A stretch of 64,000 nucleotides of DNA from Xanthostigma xanthostigma (GCA_963575645.1 OY754464.1:60486948-60550947), one strand, 5' to 3'. Shown: positions 11,226 through 22,158, counted from the stretch's first letter. Numbers and translations are program-made. Notes: generated by a model from the sequence alone, not told the origin.

Positions 11226-11311
11226 AGTATTTTCGATGTATGAAATCACCATTTCAAAAAAATGGTGATTCGTACGAAAAAAAGTATACCTAATAACGAT
11301 TCATGTAGACA

Positions 11312-12273
11312 ACTGCTTGATCTTTCCGTTTTGAAGTCCCCCGAATCCAGAAAACATATTTTTGGAAAAACTCTGTGCGTCTGTTGGTCTGTTAGCCTGT
11401 TTGTTAGTCTGTTTGCCTGTGAACACGATATAGCTCAAACGGATGGGAGGATTCAAACCAAATTTTGGGAGGATGTTTTTTATGCAAATATGAAGAGCCC
11501 TATTGTTTTTGGGGAAAATCGGCGCATGCGCAGAAGAGATATATCCTATAACGGTGTTTTTTATATTTTTCATAACGGCTTATTATTCTATTTATTTTTC
11601 CAAGAAAGTTTCGTAAAACATTTTTTTTCTAAACTTTATAATTTTGGAAATTTTTTGAAAATAAAAAAAAAGTCAGCCGGTCTTTTGTTTCATGGATATG
11701 TCAGAAATAAATTAGTTAGACATGCTTTGATCAATTTTTACATGACGTGGAACATATTATGTAGGTAACCATGGCAACGAATAGTTAAATATTTGATTAG
11801 AACTCTTTAATAAATAAATTGGTCGATAATTTTATTTATTAACGAATAGTTAATATCATATTGAATACTAGCCATTACCCGCGTCACCTCACGCGATATC
11901 AAAGATTTTATTTTCTTTATTATAATCAAATATCAACAATGGTACTAGTTTAAGTCATAAATCACTTTTCAAATTTTTTTTTCTAAACTACAGTTTCGGA
12001 AATATTTTGAAAATAAAAAAAAAATTAGTCGCTCTTTTGTTTTATGGGTCTGTCAGAAAAAAACTAGTTCGGCATGCTTTGATTAATTTTTACATGACGT
12101 GGAACATATTCTGTAGGTAACCATGGCAACAAATAGCAAATAACATATTGAATACTAGCGATTACCCGCGTCACCTCACGCGATATCAGAAATTTTATTT
12201 TCTTTATTATAATCAAATATCAACATTTTTGAAGTTAGAATGGTCCCGTCGCCCAATTGACTGGAATTTTTGT
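11312..12273 (+). repeat. R650 repeat, two partial copies head to tail
   Basis: R650 in forward orientation runs from ACCATTCCAACCCACAAGTG through GGTCCCCCGAATCC, TCTGTGCGTCTG, AAATTTTGGGAGGATGTTT, GCGCATGCGC, ATGACGTGGAACATATT, ACTAGCCATTACCCGCG to GTCCCGTCGCCCAATTGG. Here the first copy (11312-11937) lacks its start and end. A second, internally deleted copy (11938-12273) restarts at ATGGTACTAGTTTAAGTCA and reaches the usual end. The 168-codon frame at 11262-11768 lies wholly in this repeat and is not a gene. The first copy has an intact GCGCATGCGC at 11522-11531. Confidence 0.85.
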
Positions 12274-12670
12274 TTTATGATGGCTAAAAATTATCGGAGG
12301 ACCGTTTTCTATCTATTTTTATCTATTTTGACAGGACTATTGACTGTTGGCGTTTTAAACAATAAATAATAATTTTTAACCAGTTGTATAAACTCCGTGC
12401 AGAAAGGCGGAAATTACTTATAGAATTTGACTGCCAGCGATCTCATAAATTGGAGTAGAGAGAAAAGTGGATTCGAGCGGTTAAAAGATTAAACTTACTA
12501 ATAAACATGAATCATATGAGTAATGGCATTTTTATCATAAAAATGAAAGGTTGTGTTCTGACTCGTATCAAATGTTTGAAATGTATCAATTTTATCGTTT
12601 TACGTTTTGTCGACAACCGAAAATTATTTCCGAAAATCCACTTTCTAATATAACATAATTAAAAGCAATT
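12274..12670. other. Intergenic, short shared block
   Basis: The block TTTTGTTTTATGATGGCTAA near 12269-12300 recurs near 40095, so it is repeat-derived. Nothing else recognised. Confidence 0.4.
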
Positions 12671-13183
12671 AAAGGCCGCTGCACACGAGGCTAGAAACGC
12701 TGCTAGGAGTTCTGCTAGCCGGTAGGCTGGGTACGAAGCTGGAAATGACGTCACTGCGGGCTGGCCTGCTAGATAGGTTTTAAAATTAGAACAGGGACTA
12801 TTTTCCCATCTAGATATGCTGCTAGGTATGAGCAAGAACCCATCAGGATGTAGTATCTTGTCACGTGGGCACTTGAACAAACGCCCCAATATTGAGTCAT
12901 TCTGCTCATAGTCAGACAACAGACACGTTTTGCTCTGTGTTTATATTCGAACTATCACTGCGCGTGCATCAGATCTATCTACAAAACAATCTTGAAAAAT
13001 AGTCTCGTGTGAAGCAAGCACTTAACAGCAATCAAGAAAACCAGCGTTAGAAAACTAGTAGGCAAATATAGCAAGGAATCTAGCAGCGCTTCTAGCCTTG
13101 TGTGCAGCGACCTTAAGAAAACCAGCGCTAGAAATCTAGCAAGGAATCTAGCGGCAAATCCAGCCTCGTGTGCAGTGGCCTTT
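12671..13183. mobile_element. MITE B, copy 1, CTAGC-rich with duplicated right end
   Basis: Left end AAAGGCCGCTGCACACGAGG matches the inverted right end (13161-13183) at 22 of 24 positions. The right end exists twice in tandem: 13032-13112 ends GTGTGCAGCGACCTT and 13113-13183 ends GTGTGCAGTGGCCTTT. CTAGC/GCTAG motifs recur throughout. A TA lies at each boundary and may be the target duplication. Frames at 12659-12919 and 12979-13288 are repeat-internal. A second copy is at 23628-24604 and a partial right end at 61012-61075. Confidence 0.8.
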
Positions 13184-13458
13184 ACGAAATTTTCCATGCT
13201 GGAGCCAAAAGTCGTTCTGCATGGAGTCTATACTAATTTCGGTGTGAGGCTTTTTTGGAACCAGTTATTTTTTGGTAATAGTTATTAAACTACTGTTCCT
13301 GTTTTTTCGCCTCATCGCTAGAATAGACATCTGTTATAATTGGTAAACGTTCGTTCGTTCATTGGCAGTATATGGTCACCTTCCACACGTCAATTATCAA
13401 GGTAACCGAACGACGAAAAAAACTTGGGTCGCAGTGCAGAACCTTGCCGAGAAAATAG

Positions 13459-13823
13459 TGTCTTGAGCTATACATCTATGAATGTATTGTTTTCGTAAAA
13501 GAACATTTTAACCTTTTCAGTAACCATCAATTATTACATAAGTATAACACCAGGGGAAACAATGACTTTCGCTTGCCAGATCATTCCTTGACTACCTTTG
13601 AAAAAGGTGTGCTCTATAACTGTATCAAACTTTACAACCATCTGTCAGTTGAAATCAAATCTTTGCCATTGCAAACCATGAAAAGTAAGTTAAAGAATGA
13701 TTTAGTAAGCAGATAATTTTATAGCATTAATGAATTTTTTAATATGTAACTCTAAATTTTTTTATGGACATGCCATATACTCTTTTGTCAATGTGGTAAA
13801 ATAAATATTATTATTATTATTAT
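13459..13823 (+). pseudogene. LINE (Jockey/CR1-like) ORF2 C-terminus and 3' end
   Basis: An open frame from 13459 to the stop at 13714-13716 reads CLELYIYECIVFVKEHFNLF, then HKYNTRGNNDFRLPDHSLTT, then VLYNCIKLYNHLSVEIKSLP and SKLKNDLVSR. The YNTR-LRLP-KLYN-LP order is typical of the extreme C-terminus of Jockey-like LINE reverse transcriptases. The element is strongly 5'-truncated, perhaps starting near 13425, and ends in AATAAATATTATTATTATTA at about 13803-13822, a usual LINE poly(A)/microsatellite tail. The remaining frame is intact but far too short to be active. Confidence 0.88.
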
Positions 13824-14184
13824 GCGCATTATAAATTATGAACTTTGTGTTTTTTTGACAAAACAAAAAAATTAACCTCTTCATCCATGCGTTAAAATAA
13901 TGAATTTTATCACAATTTTAACAGTCGGTAAACATTTTATCAATCTAAAATCTAAACTAAATTATATAGATCCTACAAAAAATATTTCAATATTCGCAAA
14001 CCGGTGTTCTTGTAAATTTTTCTTCCCTCTATCCGATTTTGTTCAAAGTTAATTAATTAATTTCGATTTTGAAACTATTTCACAGATTTTTTAACGGTAG
14101 GGTACAAGACATTCTTGAGATTGAAAATGTAACGAACGTGTCACAACGTACATATACCATATACTATCAAAACGGCTGTAGAAT

Positions 14185-14350
14185 TAAGCTAAGTTGGTGG
14201 AGAGTTGGAATATTTGCCTCGTAACCTAAAGGTCGCAGGTTCGATCTCAGCAATTGAAACCGTTATTACTTTTTGTTTTGTTTTTTTTTACAATTATACC
14301 AGTTTTACTTTTGTAATGTAAAATACACAGTCCCTTTTTTGTTTTGGGTG
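14185..14350 (+). repeat. tRNA-derived SINE
   Basis: A box-like TGGTGGAGAGTTGG (14195-14208) and B box GGTTCGATCTC (14238-14248) have tRNA-like spacing, with an anticodon-arm-like CTCGTAACC between. A T-rich body follows (TTTACAATTATACC, GTAATGTAAAATAC), which recurs near 40300-40365. It cannot fold as a good functional tRNA and continues into the body, so SINE is the better call. Confidence 0.7.
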
Positions 14351-15124
14351 TTGCTCGAAAATTACAATCCCCGGTTGTAGAAACATAATGAGATAGAAAA
14401 AAAATTCTCTACCTATTTGTGAAAACCACATGATAATTGGTCGAATATTTTCCGCATTAAGTCACAGATGAACTGCAATTTTACTAATTGATTAGTAAAA
14501 GAAAACATCAAAAATGATAAACTGTTTAGAATGAAGTGAAACGTCGATTTTTTATAGTCCCATTGTTAGATCCCGGCATCCGACGAGCGTCAATAGTGTA
14601 TGTGCCCATACACTATGAATAGGCAAATACTTAAAGAAAAAAAAAGAAAAAAAGAACTGTCGTCTGGCGGCTGTCTATCCGCACAACAAAAAGATTTTCT
14701 GTGTGCCACAAAATTAAATGCACTTTTGCAAGGCTAAATCAAAAATGCACTCCTCTTTTTGGTTTTTATATATAAACGGTCTCTTTGTATTCTAATTTAA
14801 TCTTTTCTAAGAAATATCCTTATATTGAAATTTTATTATGTTCTGTTCTCACAGTATACATTGTTTTGTTTTTTTCCCTGTTTGATTACGTCAAACAAGA
14901 TAATTTCAATATTCGGTATTTACCAAAAGCGTTGTCTTTAAAAAAAAATGCTTGCGCATTATTATGCCACTATAGCGGCTCGTCCCGGTTTCACCCGACT
15001 GCAAAACTGTAAGATTTATCAATACACAGTCTCTCCGTTTCTCCTCCTTTCTCTGGAAATATTACATTGACCTGCCTGTTTGAAAAAAAAATGCATACAC
15101 ACTTTCTCAGCAATTTCCGATAGC
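14351..15124. other. Intergenic with a repeat-head fragment
   Basis: At 14572-14635 a low-copy block shared with 5301-5370. At 14975-15005 GCGGCTCGTCCCGGTTTCAC matches the head of the family at 39280. The frame at 14785-15012 is not convincing. Confidence 0.45.
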
Positions 15125-15649
15125 AAAGGACCCCGCACAAACCTTATGGGATTTGGTTCTCGGTTAGATTGATCGAAAATAGTTTTATTTTATAGTTTAA
15201 AAGTCACTAAGAAAAAGTGTCTATGGGCGCATAGCCTAAAAACCTATAGATTTTTAGCTACATATATGTTTAGCGAGATTTTAGATATAGGGATATCTAT
15301 TGAATTCACAAACATGTTCCATGTTCAACTTTTGTGCTTTTTGTTTTAGAAATAGAAAAATAGTCGAAAACTAGGCAACGTTGGAAAATGTCATTTTGTG
15401 TAAAATAATAATTTCATATTCGGATTCAGCGCACTCAAAAACATATTTCTAGAGCTTAGGATTTTCTAAGATTGTGAATTCAATGGATATCTCTATATCT
15501 AAAATCATATCTGTAACTAAAAATCTGTTGGTGTTTAGGCAATGCGCCTATGGACACTTTTTCTTTGTGATCTTTAAACTATAAAATAAAACCATTTTCG
15601 ATCAATTTAACCGAGAACCAAATCCCATTAGGTTTGTGCGGGGTCCTTT
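15125..15649. mobile_element. Foldback MITE with arms of about 185 bp
   Basis: Left arm 15125-15310 starts AAAGGACCCCGCACAAACC; right arm 15475-15649 is its reverse complement at roughly 88 percent identity, ending GGTTTGTGCGGGGTCCTTT. The central 165 bp is unique. No clear target duplication could be read. Noncoding. Confidence 0.88.
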
Positions 15650-15814
15650 AGGGTTTGACTGTTTTAAACTTTTTTTTGTATCTAGCAGGATACGAGAACT
15701 GTTCACTGTTACCACTATCAGTGAATACACTGTAAAATGAGGTCTTTGCAAGTCATTTATATTCGAATCGGTTAATTGTCTAATTTTATGAGAAGTATAA
15801 ATAATAGATACCTA

Positions 15815-16258
15815 ATAATAAAAATAAAAGGATTTATTTTCATATAGCCAAAACGGCAAGAAGTGTCATTAAATATTATAAATCTGATATAAAATATTTC
15901 ATGTAAAATATTCATCAATAGAATAGAATCGTTGCTGAATAAGAAATGTTTCTAATGCAGTTTTCAATAGATTGATGTTTAAATTTTTTATCTTGTCAGG
16001 TAAATAATTATTGAAAGTGTTAATTCCAGAACAAACTGGACTTTTACTGTAATGAGACAGGTACAGTGTGCCTTTTGTCTTGTATTATAGTCGTGAACAG
16101 CCTGATTAGTCGGAAAATTAGTTAAGTTTAATTTTACATACACTGAAATGAAATATATATTATAAATGCTTGGCAATGTTAAAATGTCGTTGGTTATAAA
16201 GACTTCTCTGCACGATGTTCGTTTTGATAAGTTAAAGATTATTCTGATTGTCTGTTTA
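15815..16258 (-). pseudogene. LINE (Jockey-like) ORF2 C-terminus with one frameshift
   Basis: Minus strand from about 16258 reads KRTSCREVFITNDILTLPS, then VHDYNTRQK. After a one-base shift it reads LYLSHYSKSPVCSGINTFNN, LPDKIKNLNI, LKTALETFLI and FYSIDEYF with the stop at 15899-15901. This is the same C-terminal architecture as at 13459-13716 (SCR, LTLPS-Y, YNTR, F-N-LP-IK). The element is 5'-truncated. An AATAAA on the minus strand and T-rich sequence near 15815-15835 mark the 3' end. Confidence 0.87.
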
Positions 16259-16961
16259 AATAAACGAGAAACGAGATGGCAGCATATAGATAATTGATTA
16301 CTATGTAAATTACTGTACTATTGCATAATTGATAATTATTTTATTTGAAACTTGATCTATCGTGTTTGTCTAAAAACGCTGTAATCAGACAATATTGAAA
16401 AACATGGTTTATTGGTGGAATGTAAACAGTTAAACGTTATAAAAAGTGAATATTTTTTGTAAGTGTAAATAATTAGTTTGTTTTATATTTACCAACTTTT
16501 TAAGTGCTATGTATATTTGTTATCGTTTAATCGGGCTCTATTTTCATCGAGGTTGTCATTTTTGGAGCTATACGATAATACATTTAAGGTAAGACTATTC
16601 ATTTTTAGATCATCAGTATCAGTTCGTATTTTCTTTCTTGAAATCAGAAAGGAATGTTCTCTTACTTCTTGTGAATATTAGGTATAATTATAATAAAATA
16701 ATAATTATGTACTTGTAAAATATTTTTACCTTCATATTTTCTTATTATGGAAAATGTTAATTTACGATTTATTATCAGATTTTTGGTTAAAAAAAATCTA
16801 TGAACTATTCTGTCGAAATATTAATTGGCTATTTAGTTATCACACTTGACTAGATGTTACTATTTCCATTTTTTTTTAATTTAAACATGTTATCCATCAT
16901 AGCTGGCGTTGTCATAGTTGATAAGAAAAAAAAAAACGTTGCTTTATGTATAACTAGTGAC
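16259..16961. other. AT-rich intergenic, no gene recognised
   Basis: Very AT-rich sequence without recognised repeats; the frame at 16478-16681 is low-complexity. Confidence 0.4.
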
Positions 16962-17225
16962 CCGGCCCGGCTTCGCACGAATTTGTAGATTGCGCTACCG
17001 TCTTTTATCGACTTACGTTTCAAAATTGATTTCCACGAAAAGCTACTTTATTTAACGCGATAATTTAGGTATAGCCTATGTTCATCCTGAAGGTCCGTTC
17101 TAAATATCGCTGAAAGAAAATTTGAAATCAGATTTTTAGTTTCAGAAATTACCCTTCGCATACACACAAACTCACAATATTCTCAATTTCTCTTTATAAT
17201 ATTATAGTAGAGTAGATACAGATTT
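16962..17225 (+). repeat. Retroposon-tail repeat N, copy 1
   Basis: The head CCCGGCTTCGCACGAATTTG continues into ACCGTCTTTTATCGACTTAC. Reversed copies are at about 55680-55905 and 63612-63680. Heads of the type CCCGGCTTCGCACG are widespread in arthropod RTE-like and SINE-like elements. No coding content. Confidence 0.7.
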
Positions 17226-17640
17226 CTGCAACAAAAATTATAAATAATCGTTTCGTAATCTTTTACAACCATAAAAAATCGCCTGTATGATCTGTGGTGT
17301 GATATTCAGTTATTCCCAAACCCTTCAACCTTAAAAATAGCGCCGGGAGAGTTGTAACAGTTTAAGGATTAGAGATTATTACACGCTCGCCGTTGAGACG
17401 ACAAAGAAATTCGAGAGACAACAGTCGGCTCGTCACTCTAACAATGACACACGGATTGTCGTAGAACAACAATCGGCTTGATTGTTCAAACAATAGCAAT
17501 ATGCGTAGGTAAAAGGGCCTTTGTTGCCAAATTCCAGACAACAATGAATGTAAGAAAAGAAAGAACTATCCAGCGCATATAAATACCACGGCAATAGCTC
17601 AGTGAGCAGGCAGTCATACATTGTGTTTAATGGAGTTAAG

Positions 17641-18617
17641 TTAACCCTCAGTTAATCTGGTGCCTAGATATACTTTAATTTATCTGGTGGAGTCCAGGGG
17701 ACTCCTTCTCAACAAGTCGTTAATATTTTTTTAATAAAACGATATCCAGTATCAAAAAACTACATATTTGAGTAAGGAACATTACAGTATCAGACTTTTA
17801 TATCAGACTGGTATTAGTTAACAAATAATTTAAGCTTTATAACAATAGAAAAACAAATTACCCTCCATATAAAATTAACAAAAAGTTGTACCATCTTCTA
17901 GCTACTATAAAAATTCAAAATTAAGTATATTTATCTTTTCACTTATGGACAATGCCAACAATATAGTGAAATTAAGAGCAAAATAAAAAAAGGATAGTGT
18001 CTCATATTAAAATGAAAAATGTGCAGCACTTAATATTTGACTGTCGCAACAAAACGGGCGCAAATCTTTTTCGTACACCCCAAACATACTGGCTTCTTAC
18101 AGCTAAGACACAAATATGCAGTCTTTCTTTTTAGGCGCTTAGGACATAATGTGACAGTATTTACTTTGGTTTCTTGGCACTCATCTTCGGAGTCGGAAAG
18201 TAATTCTTCGGGTATAAAAGGTCGAGGCACATTTTGTGACTGTTGAGATTCATCTTCGTCGTTTAGCCAGCCCATTATGATATATTCAGCATCTGGTTGA
18301 TTTAAATTTACTACTTGTTTATTGGAAGCCATTTTGTAGTTTAAAACAAAGAAAATGTGTCATTAAACCCAAAAAATGACATTTATAAAATTAGCAAAAA
18401 AGTTACACAAATGCTCTGGTGGAGTCCCGTGGACTCCATGAACGTAATATCTCACCGATATACAAGCGTAGACGCACATCCTCTCTCCCCCGAGCGTCGC
18501 ACACTATTTCAGGAAGGTACTGTGATGCACAAACTTCTAAGTGTAATATTAAAGTTTTTTCAACACTTTGAAAATCGGGCGGAGTCCCTGGGACCTAACA
18601 GATCAATTAAGGGTTAA
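17641..18617. mobile_element. Non-autonomous piggyBac-like element
   Basis: TTAA target sites lie at both ends (17641-17644 and 18614-18617). The terminal repeats read TTAACCCTCAGTTAATCTG on the left and, inverted, TTAACCCTTAATTGATCTG on the right, the TTAA-CCCT form of piggyBac elements. GGTGGAGTCC...GGACTCC blocks occur under both ends (17687-17705 and 18417-18436), with a weaker one at 18581. The element is 977 bp and keeps a short frame made of both ends of a transposase. Confidence 0.9.
18030..18332 (-). CDS. piggyBac transposase remnant: N-terminus fused to Cys-rich C-terminus
   Basis: This 100-codon open frame begins MASNKQ and has an acidic N-terminal part (ESQQ, EELLSDSEDE, residues 25-52), like the N-termini of piggyBac-like transposases. 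From about residue 62 it holds C-P-K-R-L-K-R-K-T-A-Y-L-C-LSC-KKPVC-LGC-TKKIC, a C-terminal cysteine-rich zinc-binding domain of the kind that binds the piggyBac terminal repeats. The catalytic DDD domain is absent, so it cannot transpose itself. The frame is open end to end, unlike the other transposase remnants here. It could be a neutral internal deletion or could encode a small DNA-binding protein that competes with full-length transposase. Expression is unknown; the start chosen is the first ATG. Confidence 0.75.
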   Translation of the reverse strand: MASNKQVVNLNQPDAEYIIMGWLNDEDESQQSQNVPRPFIPEELLSDSEDECQETKVNTVTLCPKRLKRKTAYLCLSCKKPVCLGCTKKICARFVATVKY

Positions 18618-18998
18618 CAATCGACAAATAGTTGTGACATAAATTAACAGTCAGTACCGTGAAAGTACTGAGATAACTGCCGAGATAAATATATAAATGA
18701 ACTGTGTAAATAAACAGTGCGCGAAATAAATAGTTTAACATAAATAATCTCTGGTATATAGTTAATAATTAAGTGTGCTAAATAAACTTTGGTGTGTTTA
18801 TGTGTTGTAAATATTTTGTGTACATAAATAGTGAGTTTGTATTCATTATTACTTATTCTTTTATTTTATTAGTTAGAATTGTTGTTTTGTTTCTGTTACG
18901 TTATAGAGAAGTACTTTTGTTTGTTTATTTTTTGTTTCGTTAACGTTTGACTATATTAAATAAATATTTTCCACCACGAACTAGAACAGTTTGTTACA

Positions 18999-20501
18999 AG
19001 ATGAAGAGTAGGTAGAGGCGGTATTTGATATATTTATAAGACGCTAATGATTTCGGTTGTTGAGCGTCTACAATTTACAATCCAAGTCTCGATTTTATCC
19101 TATGGATTGAGAGTTCTTAACGTAAAGTCGAAACGGTCTGATGTATCGACAATTAGGCCGTTTTAATAGCTCGCTCTCCTTCAGTGCGGCGTATCTAATG
19201 ACGGTCATCATTCGTATACGGAGATAAAGCGCCGTATGCCAAGTTTAGTGACGACCACCTTCCGACGGGGGGAATGAGGGACGAGGGGGCGCAGTCACGT
19301 ACGGTCGACCAATTAAGTGACAACATTTAATTAATCCGGCCCTAATCGGTGTGCACACGTGCAGAAGCACTGGCCCACACTGGGTATACACTGAAGTTAA
19401 ACAGTGTTGTCTTCCCGTGAATGCCGAAAGGGTGTATAATGCACCCCTTTCACTCGATCTGATTCGCAAAAACCAGTGTCGCAGGCGTGGGTGAATACCT
19501 GTTGTCCTACATTTTTGGAGGAAACCATTGTGCATATAACCAGCGGGTTGAGACTCAATGCTATTAGATAGCAACCTTATTCGACAGGTTCTATAGTATT
19601 ACCAACTGATTGGCGGCAGTTCAAGCGGAAATGAGTTCATTTAACTGCGTGCTTACTGCTTTGTATCGGAAATTTGGCAGCAGCGCTCTTTATTTAATTT
19701 TTTGGCTGACAGGAATGTGATACACAATTCACGTCGCCTCTATTTTATGATGGAAATACGAATAAAAATAGGGAGACACGTAATTTCTTTTTAGCTTTTA
19801 GCAAAGTTTTATTGGTTGTTACTGTGATAAGATATAAACCTCTTCGATTTATGAACTTACTTTACGTATTATTCAGGTACAAAGTTTGCGTTTTGTAAAA
19901 TCGCCCCACAAGAATGTGACAATTTTGCTCACGTTTAGGCATTTTTCTCCAAAAAGATATTTCCTGACCACGCTGAATTTCCGTGCCCAAATAAAAGCTA
20001 ATTATTTCCTTATTCTAGATTTAAAATAAATCAGTAGTGTTAAATAACCAACGAGCTATCAGTTGATCCGCACCAAAATTCCTTCACTGTATGAACTAGT
20101 CAAATGCTTAACCAGGAAGTTTTTCTTCAGACGCACCCGATTTTTTTATTTACGCCACTGGCCCGATAAGTGACAGAGAAATATATATCTCATACGGAAA
20201 CGATCCAGTAGCGTAACACGAAGACGCACGACGTGGCGCAGGCGACATGCAGTTTGCGGTGCGTGTATACCAACAAACGTCCGTGACATTGACACATCGG
20301 GGGAGGCTGTGTCGACGTTCGGCCACCCGCCGCCCCCAGGTCGATTCGCTCGAAATCTCTTCTCTCTTATTCAACAGTCACTATGCGGGAAGATTCACTA
20401 TCTACGTCGCGAGATTTCGATATTGTTATTTGTTCAGCGTTTTAAACACAGGTTTATTAGACAACAATATACACAGTTGTAATTATTATTCGTTCACTAG
20501 A
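18999..20501. other. Single-copy intergenic stretch, locally GC-rich
   Basis: No repeat shared with the rest of the window was found. The segments 19240-19560 and 20150-20400 are richer in GC than the surroundings and contain a small hairpin (GAAAGGGTG...CACCCCTTTC near 19427-19452). Frames at 19245-19574 (109 codons, minus) and 20150-20504 look like no known protein. This is the best place in the window to look for host regulatory DNA or an exon. Confidence 0.4.
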
Positions 20502-20658
20502 TAGTGTTGCCACCTCTCCCGATTTGATCAGGAGACTCCCGAAATCGTATTATTTCTCCCGATTTCCGATTTTAATTTTAAACTTTAAACTTTTTTAAAA
20601 AAATAATTATTTCTAATATTTTTCGATTTTTGATCTTAAAACATGTATCAATTATGAT

Positions 20659-20965
20659 AGCGTTTTAGAATTAACCCAGAAATTAGTCATCACTATTGAT
20701 GAAGATAAAATATTTGATGAAGTTGGCGCAGTGAATTCTTTTTGCGAAAAAGTAACTAAAATGGATATTCCTATTGACAAAAAAATTGTGTCAAATATTT
20801 GAATCGACTGAATTGCTGAAGATAGTAAAGTATTGTCAATACCTACCTATAAGTAATGCGTTTGCTGAAAGAATTTTTTTCAATTATCAGTAACTTATGA
20901 ACTGAAGAGAGAAATAATTTGAGTGTTCAAAATTATGTGTAAGAATAAACTATTACATGAATTGT
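20659..20965 (+). pseudogene. hAT transposase C-terminal fragment
   Basis: From 20659 a frame reads SVLELTQKLVITIDEDKIFD, EVGAVNSFCEKVTKMDIPID and KKIVSN before a stop near 20800. After frameshifts the text reads LLKIVKYC, LPISNAFAERIF, then RNNLSVQN. The phrase LPISNA-ER-F followed by RN-LS is the conserved hAT dimerisation region. There are several stops and frameshifts, so it is dead. It agrees in orientation with the flanking TIRs. Confidence 0.8.
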
Positions 20966-21070
20966 AGTAAATTTTTAGACTTACTAAGTCTGACCAAAAG
21001 CTGTAAAAACATACCAAATATGACTACAAATTTAAAAATGATAATAATGATAATAATTAACTTATAAATA

Positions 21071-21570
21071 ACTAGCCGTTATCCGCGGCTTGGCAGGCGA
21101 TTGAAACTAAAAAACGGATACATTCACATTATTTGGTATAGTTACTCCTTTCTCGATGTAGAGCTCCCTATAATAAATTTCAAAATCGATGACATTCACG
21201 TGATCAACGTCCTGACAAACCTTGAAAATGACACCCGTGTTGATTTTTAGACTATTTACCTCTTTTCACCCTCTATCGGGGTTGTTTTTGAAAAAGCATG
21301 AAACACGTGTTCATTTATTTGTTGACAGGAATAATCCTGCAAATTTTCGAATTGATACATCTGTCTTATATGATTCCTCCATGCAAATTTTGAACCCCCA
21401 ATACGCCCTTGTAGGGGTTCAATTTACTAAAAATCCGTTCTTAGCGAATGCCTACGTCCTAATAACTATCTGTGTGCCAAATTTCAGCCCAATCCGTCTA
21501 GTGATTTGAGCTGTGCGTTGATAGATCAGTCAGTCAGTCAGTCACGGTTTTCTTTTATTTATTTAGATTA
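21071..21570 (+). repeat. Family H retroposon-like repeat, copy 1
   Basis: Head ACTAGCCGTTATCCGCGGC, middle ATGACATTCACGTGATCAAC and GAAACACGTGTTCATT, and tail CAGCCCAATCCGTCTAGTG, GCGTTGATAGATCAGTCAG, ending near TTATTTAGATT. Further copies are at 33892-34371 and 35803-36319. It has the features of short nonautonomous RTE-like retroposons. The 95-codon frame at 21222-21509 is in this repeat; a similar frame is partly open in copy 3 but broken in copy 2, so coding is unlikely. Confidence 0.75.
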
Positions 21571-21634
21571 TTTAAATTTTGAGTATTAATTTAGTTACTA
21601 TTCATTTATAACAAAAATAATTTGCTTTAACACA

Positions 21635-22093
21635 TAGTCAGAGTGCCTGATGGCAAAAATTTTACTGACAAATACTCTCCCAAACTTTGTATATGGCTTC
21701 ATTAGGCCTAGTCTGACACCTATTTCCTCTATAACTTTTCTTGACTTTCCGAAAGATGTCGTTTTGACGACATGTAAAAAATTTATAGATACTGTTTGTT
21801 TTTTAATTGAATAGCTTAAAAACTTCAACCAAAACGCTAAAATAAATTTCTCTGACAAATAACATGAACCATTTAAAATGTCTGACACCGCGAATATGTC
21901 GAACAACAAACAGTATCTATAAATTTTTTACATGTCGTCAAAACGACATCTTTCGGAAATTTAGAGGGAAAACGCCCGAAAATCAAGAAAAGTCATAGAG
22001 GAAATAGGTGTCAGACTAGGCCTAATGAAGCTATATACAAAGTTTTGGGAGAGTATTTGTCAGTAAAATTTTTGCCGACGGGCACTCTGACTA
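21635..22093. mobile_element. MITE P with long inverted repeats, TA ends
   Basis: Left arm 21637-21800 begins GTCAGAGTGCCTGATGGCAA; right arm 21908-22091 ends TTGCCGACGGGCACTCTGAC. TA occurs at both edges, as expected for Tc1/mariner-type insertion. A second, right-truncated copy is at 61593-61910. The 103-codon frame at 21598-21909 is accidental. Confidence 0.85.
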
Positions 22094-22158
22094 ACATACA
22101 CACATTCACGAATTCGTATGCACGAACGACTTCGTGATATTTTGAGGTGGCAGCCCTA

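Larger units (their letters stand above)
17353..18998 (+). mobile_element. Candidate solo LTR, interrupted by a piggyBac derivative
   Basis: The stretch begins TGTAACAG and ends GTTACA, an LTR-like TG...CA. It has a TATA box (TATAAAT at 17578-17584) with Inr-like CAGT motifs 23-38 bases downstream, and several AATAAA signals after 18690. Without the piggyBac insert (17641-18617) it would be about 670 bp. Direct repeats at the edges are poor (AGAGT versus AGATG), and no gag/pol lies next to it. An alternative is a host promoter region that received the transposon. Confidence 0.4.
20502..22158. mobile_element. Nested hAT element relic
   Basis: Left end TAGTGTTGCCACCTC and inverted right end TAGGGCTGCCACCTC match at 13 of 15 positions. 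The flanking 8-mers are TCACTAGA (20494-20501) and TCAGTAGA (22159-22166), 7 of 8 identical. Inside are a hAT transposase fragment, a family H repeat (21071-21570) and a MITE (21635-22093). Both inserts interrupt the sequence between the transposase relic and the right end. Confidence 0.8.

Noticed and set aside
11262..11768. 168-codon plus-strand frame as a gene
   Set aside because: It lies almost wholly in the R650 repeat; other copies do not keep the frame open.
19245..19574. 109-codon minus frame as a gene
   Set aside because: No motif, no splice or start context that I can defend, and no similarity visible.
21222..21509. Conserved protein in family H (frames at 21222 and 35955)
   Set aside because: The two frames are similar because the repeats are homologous; the third copy (near 34046-34240) is frameshifted, and the sequence reads like a noncoding retroposon tail.
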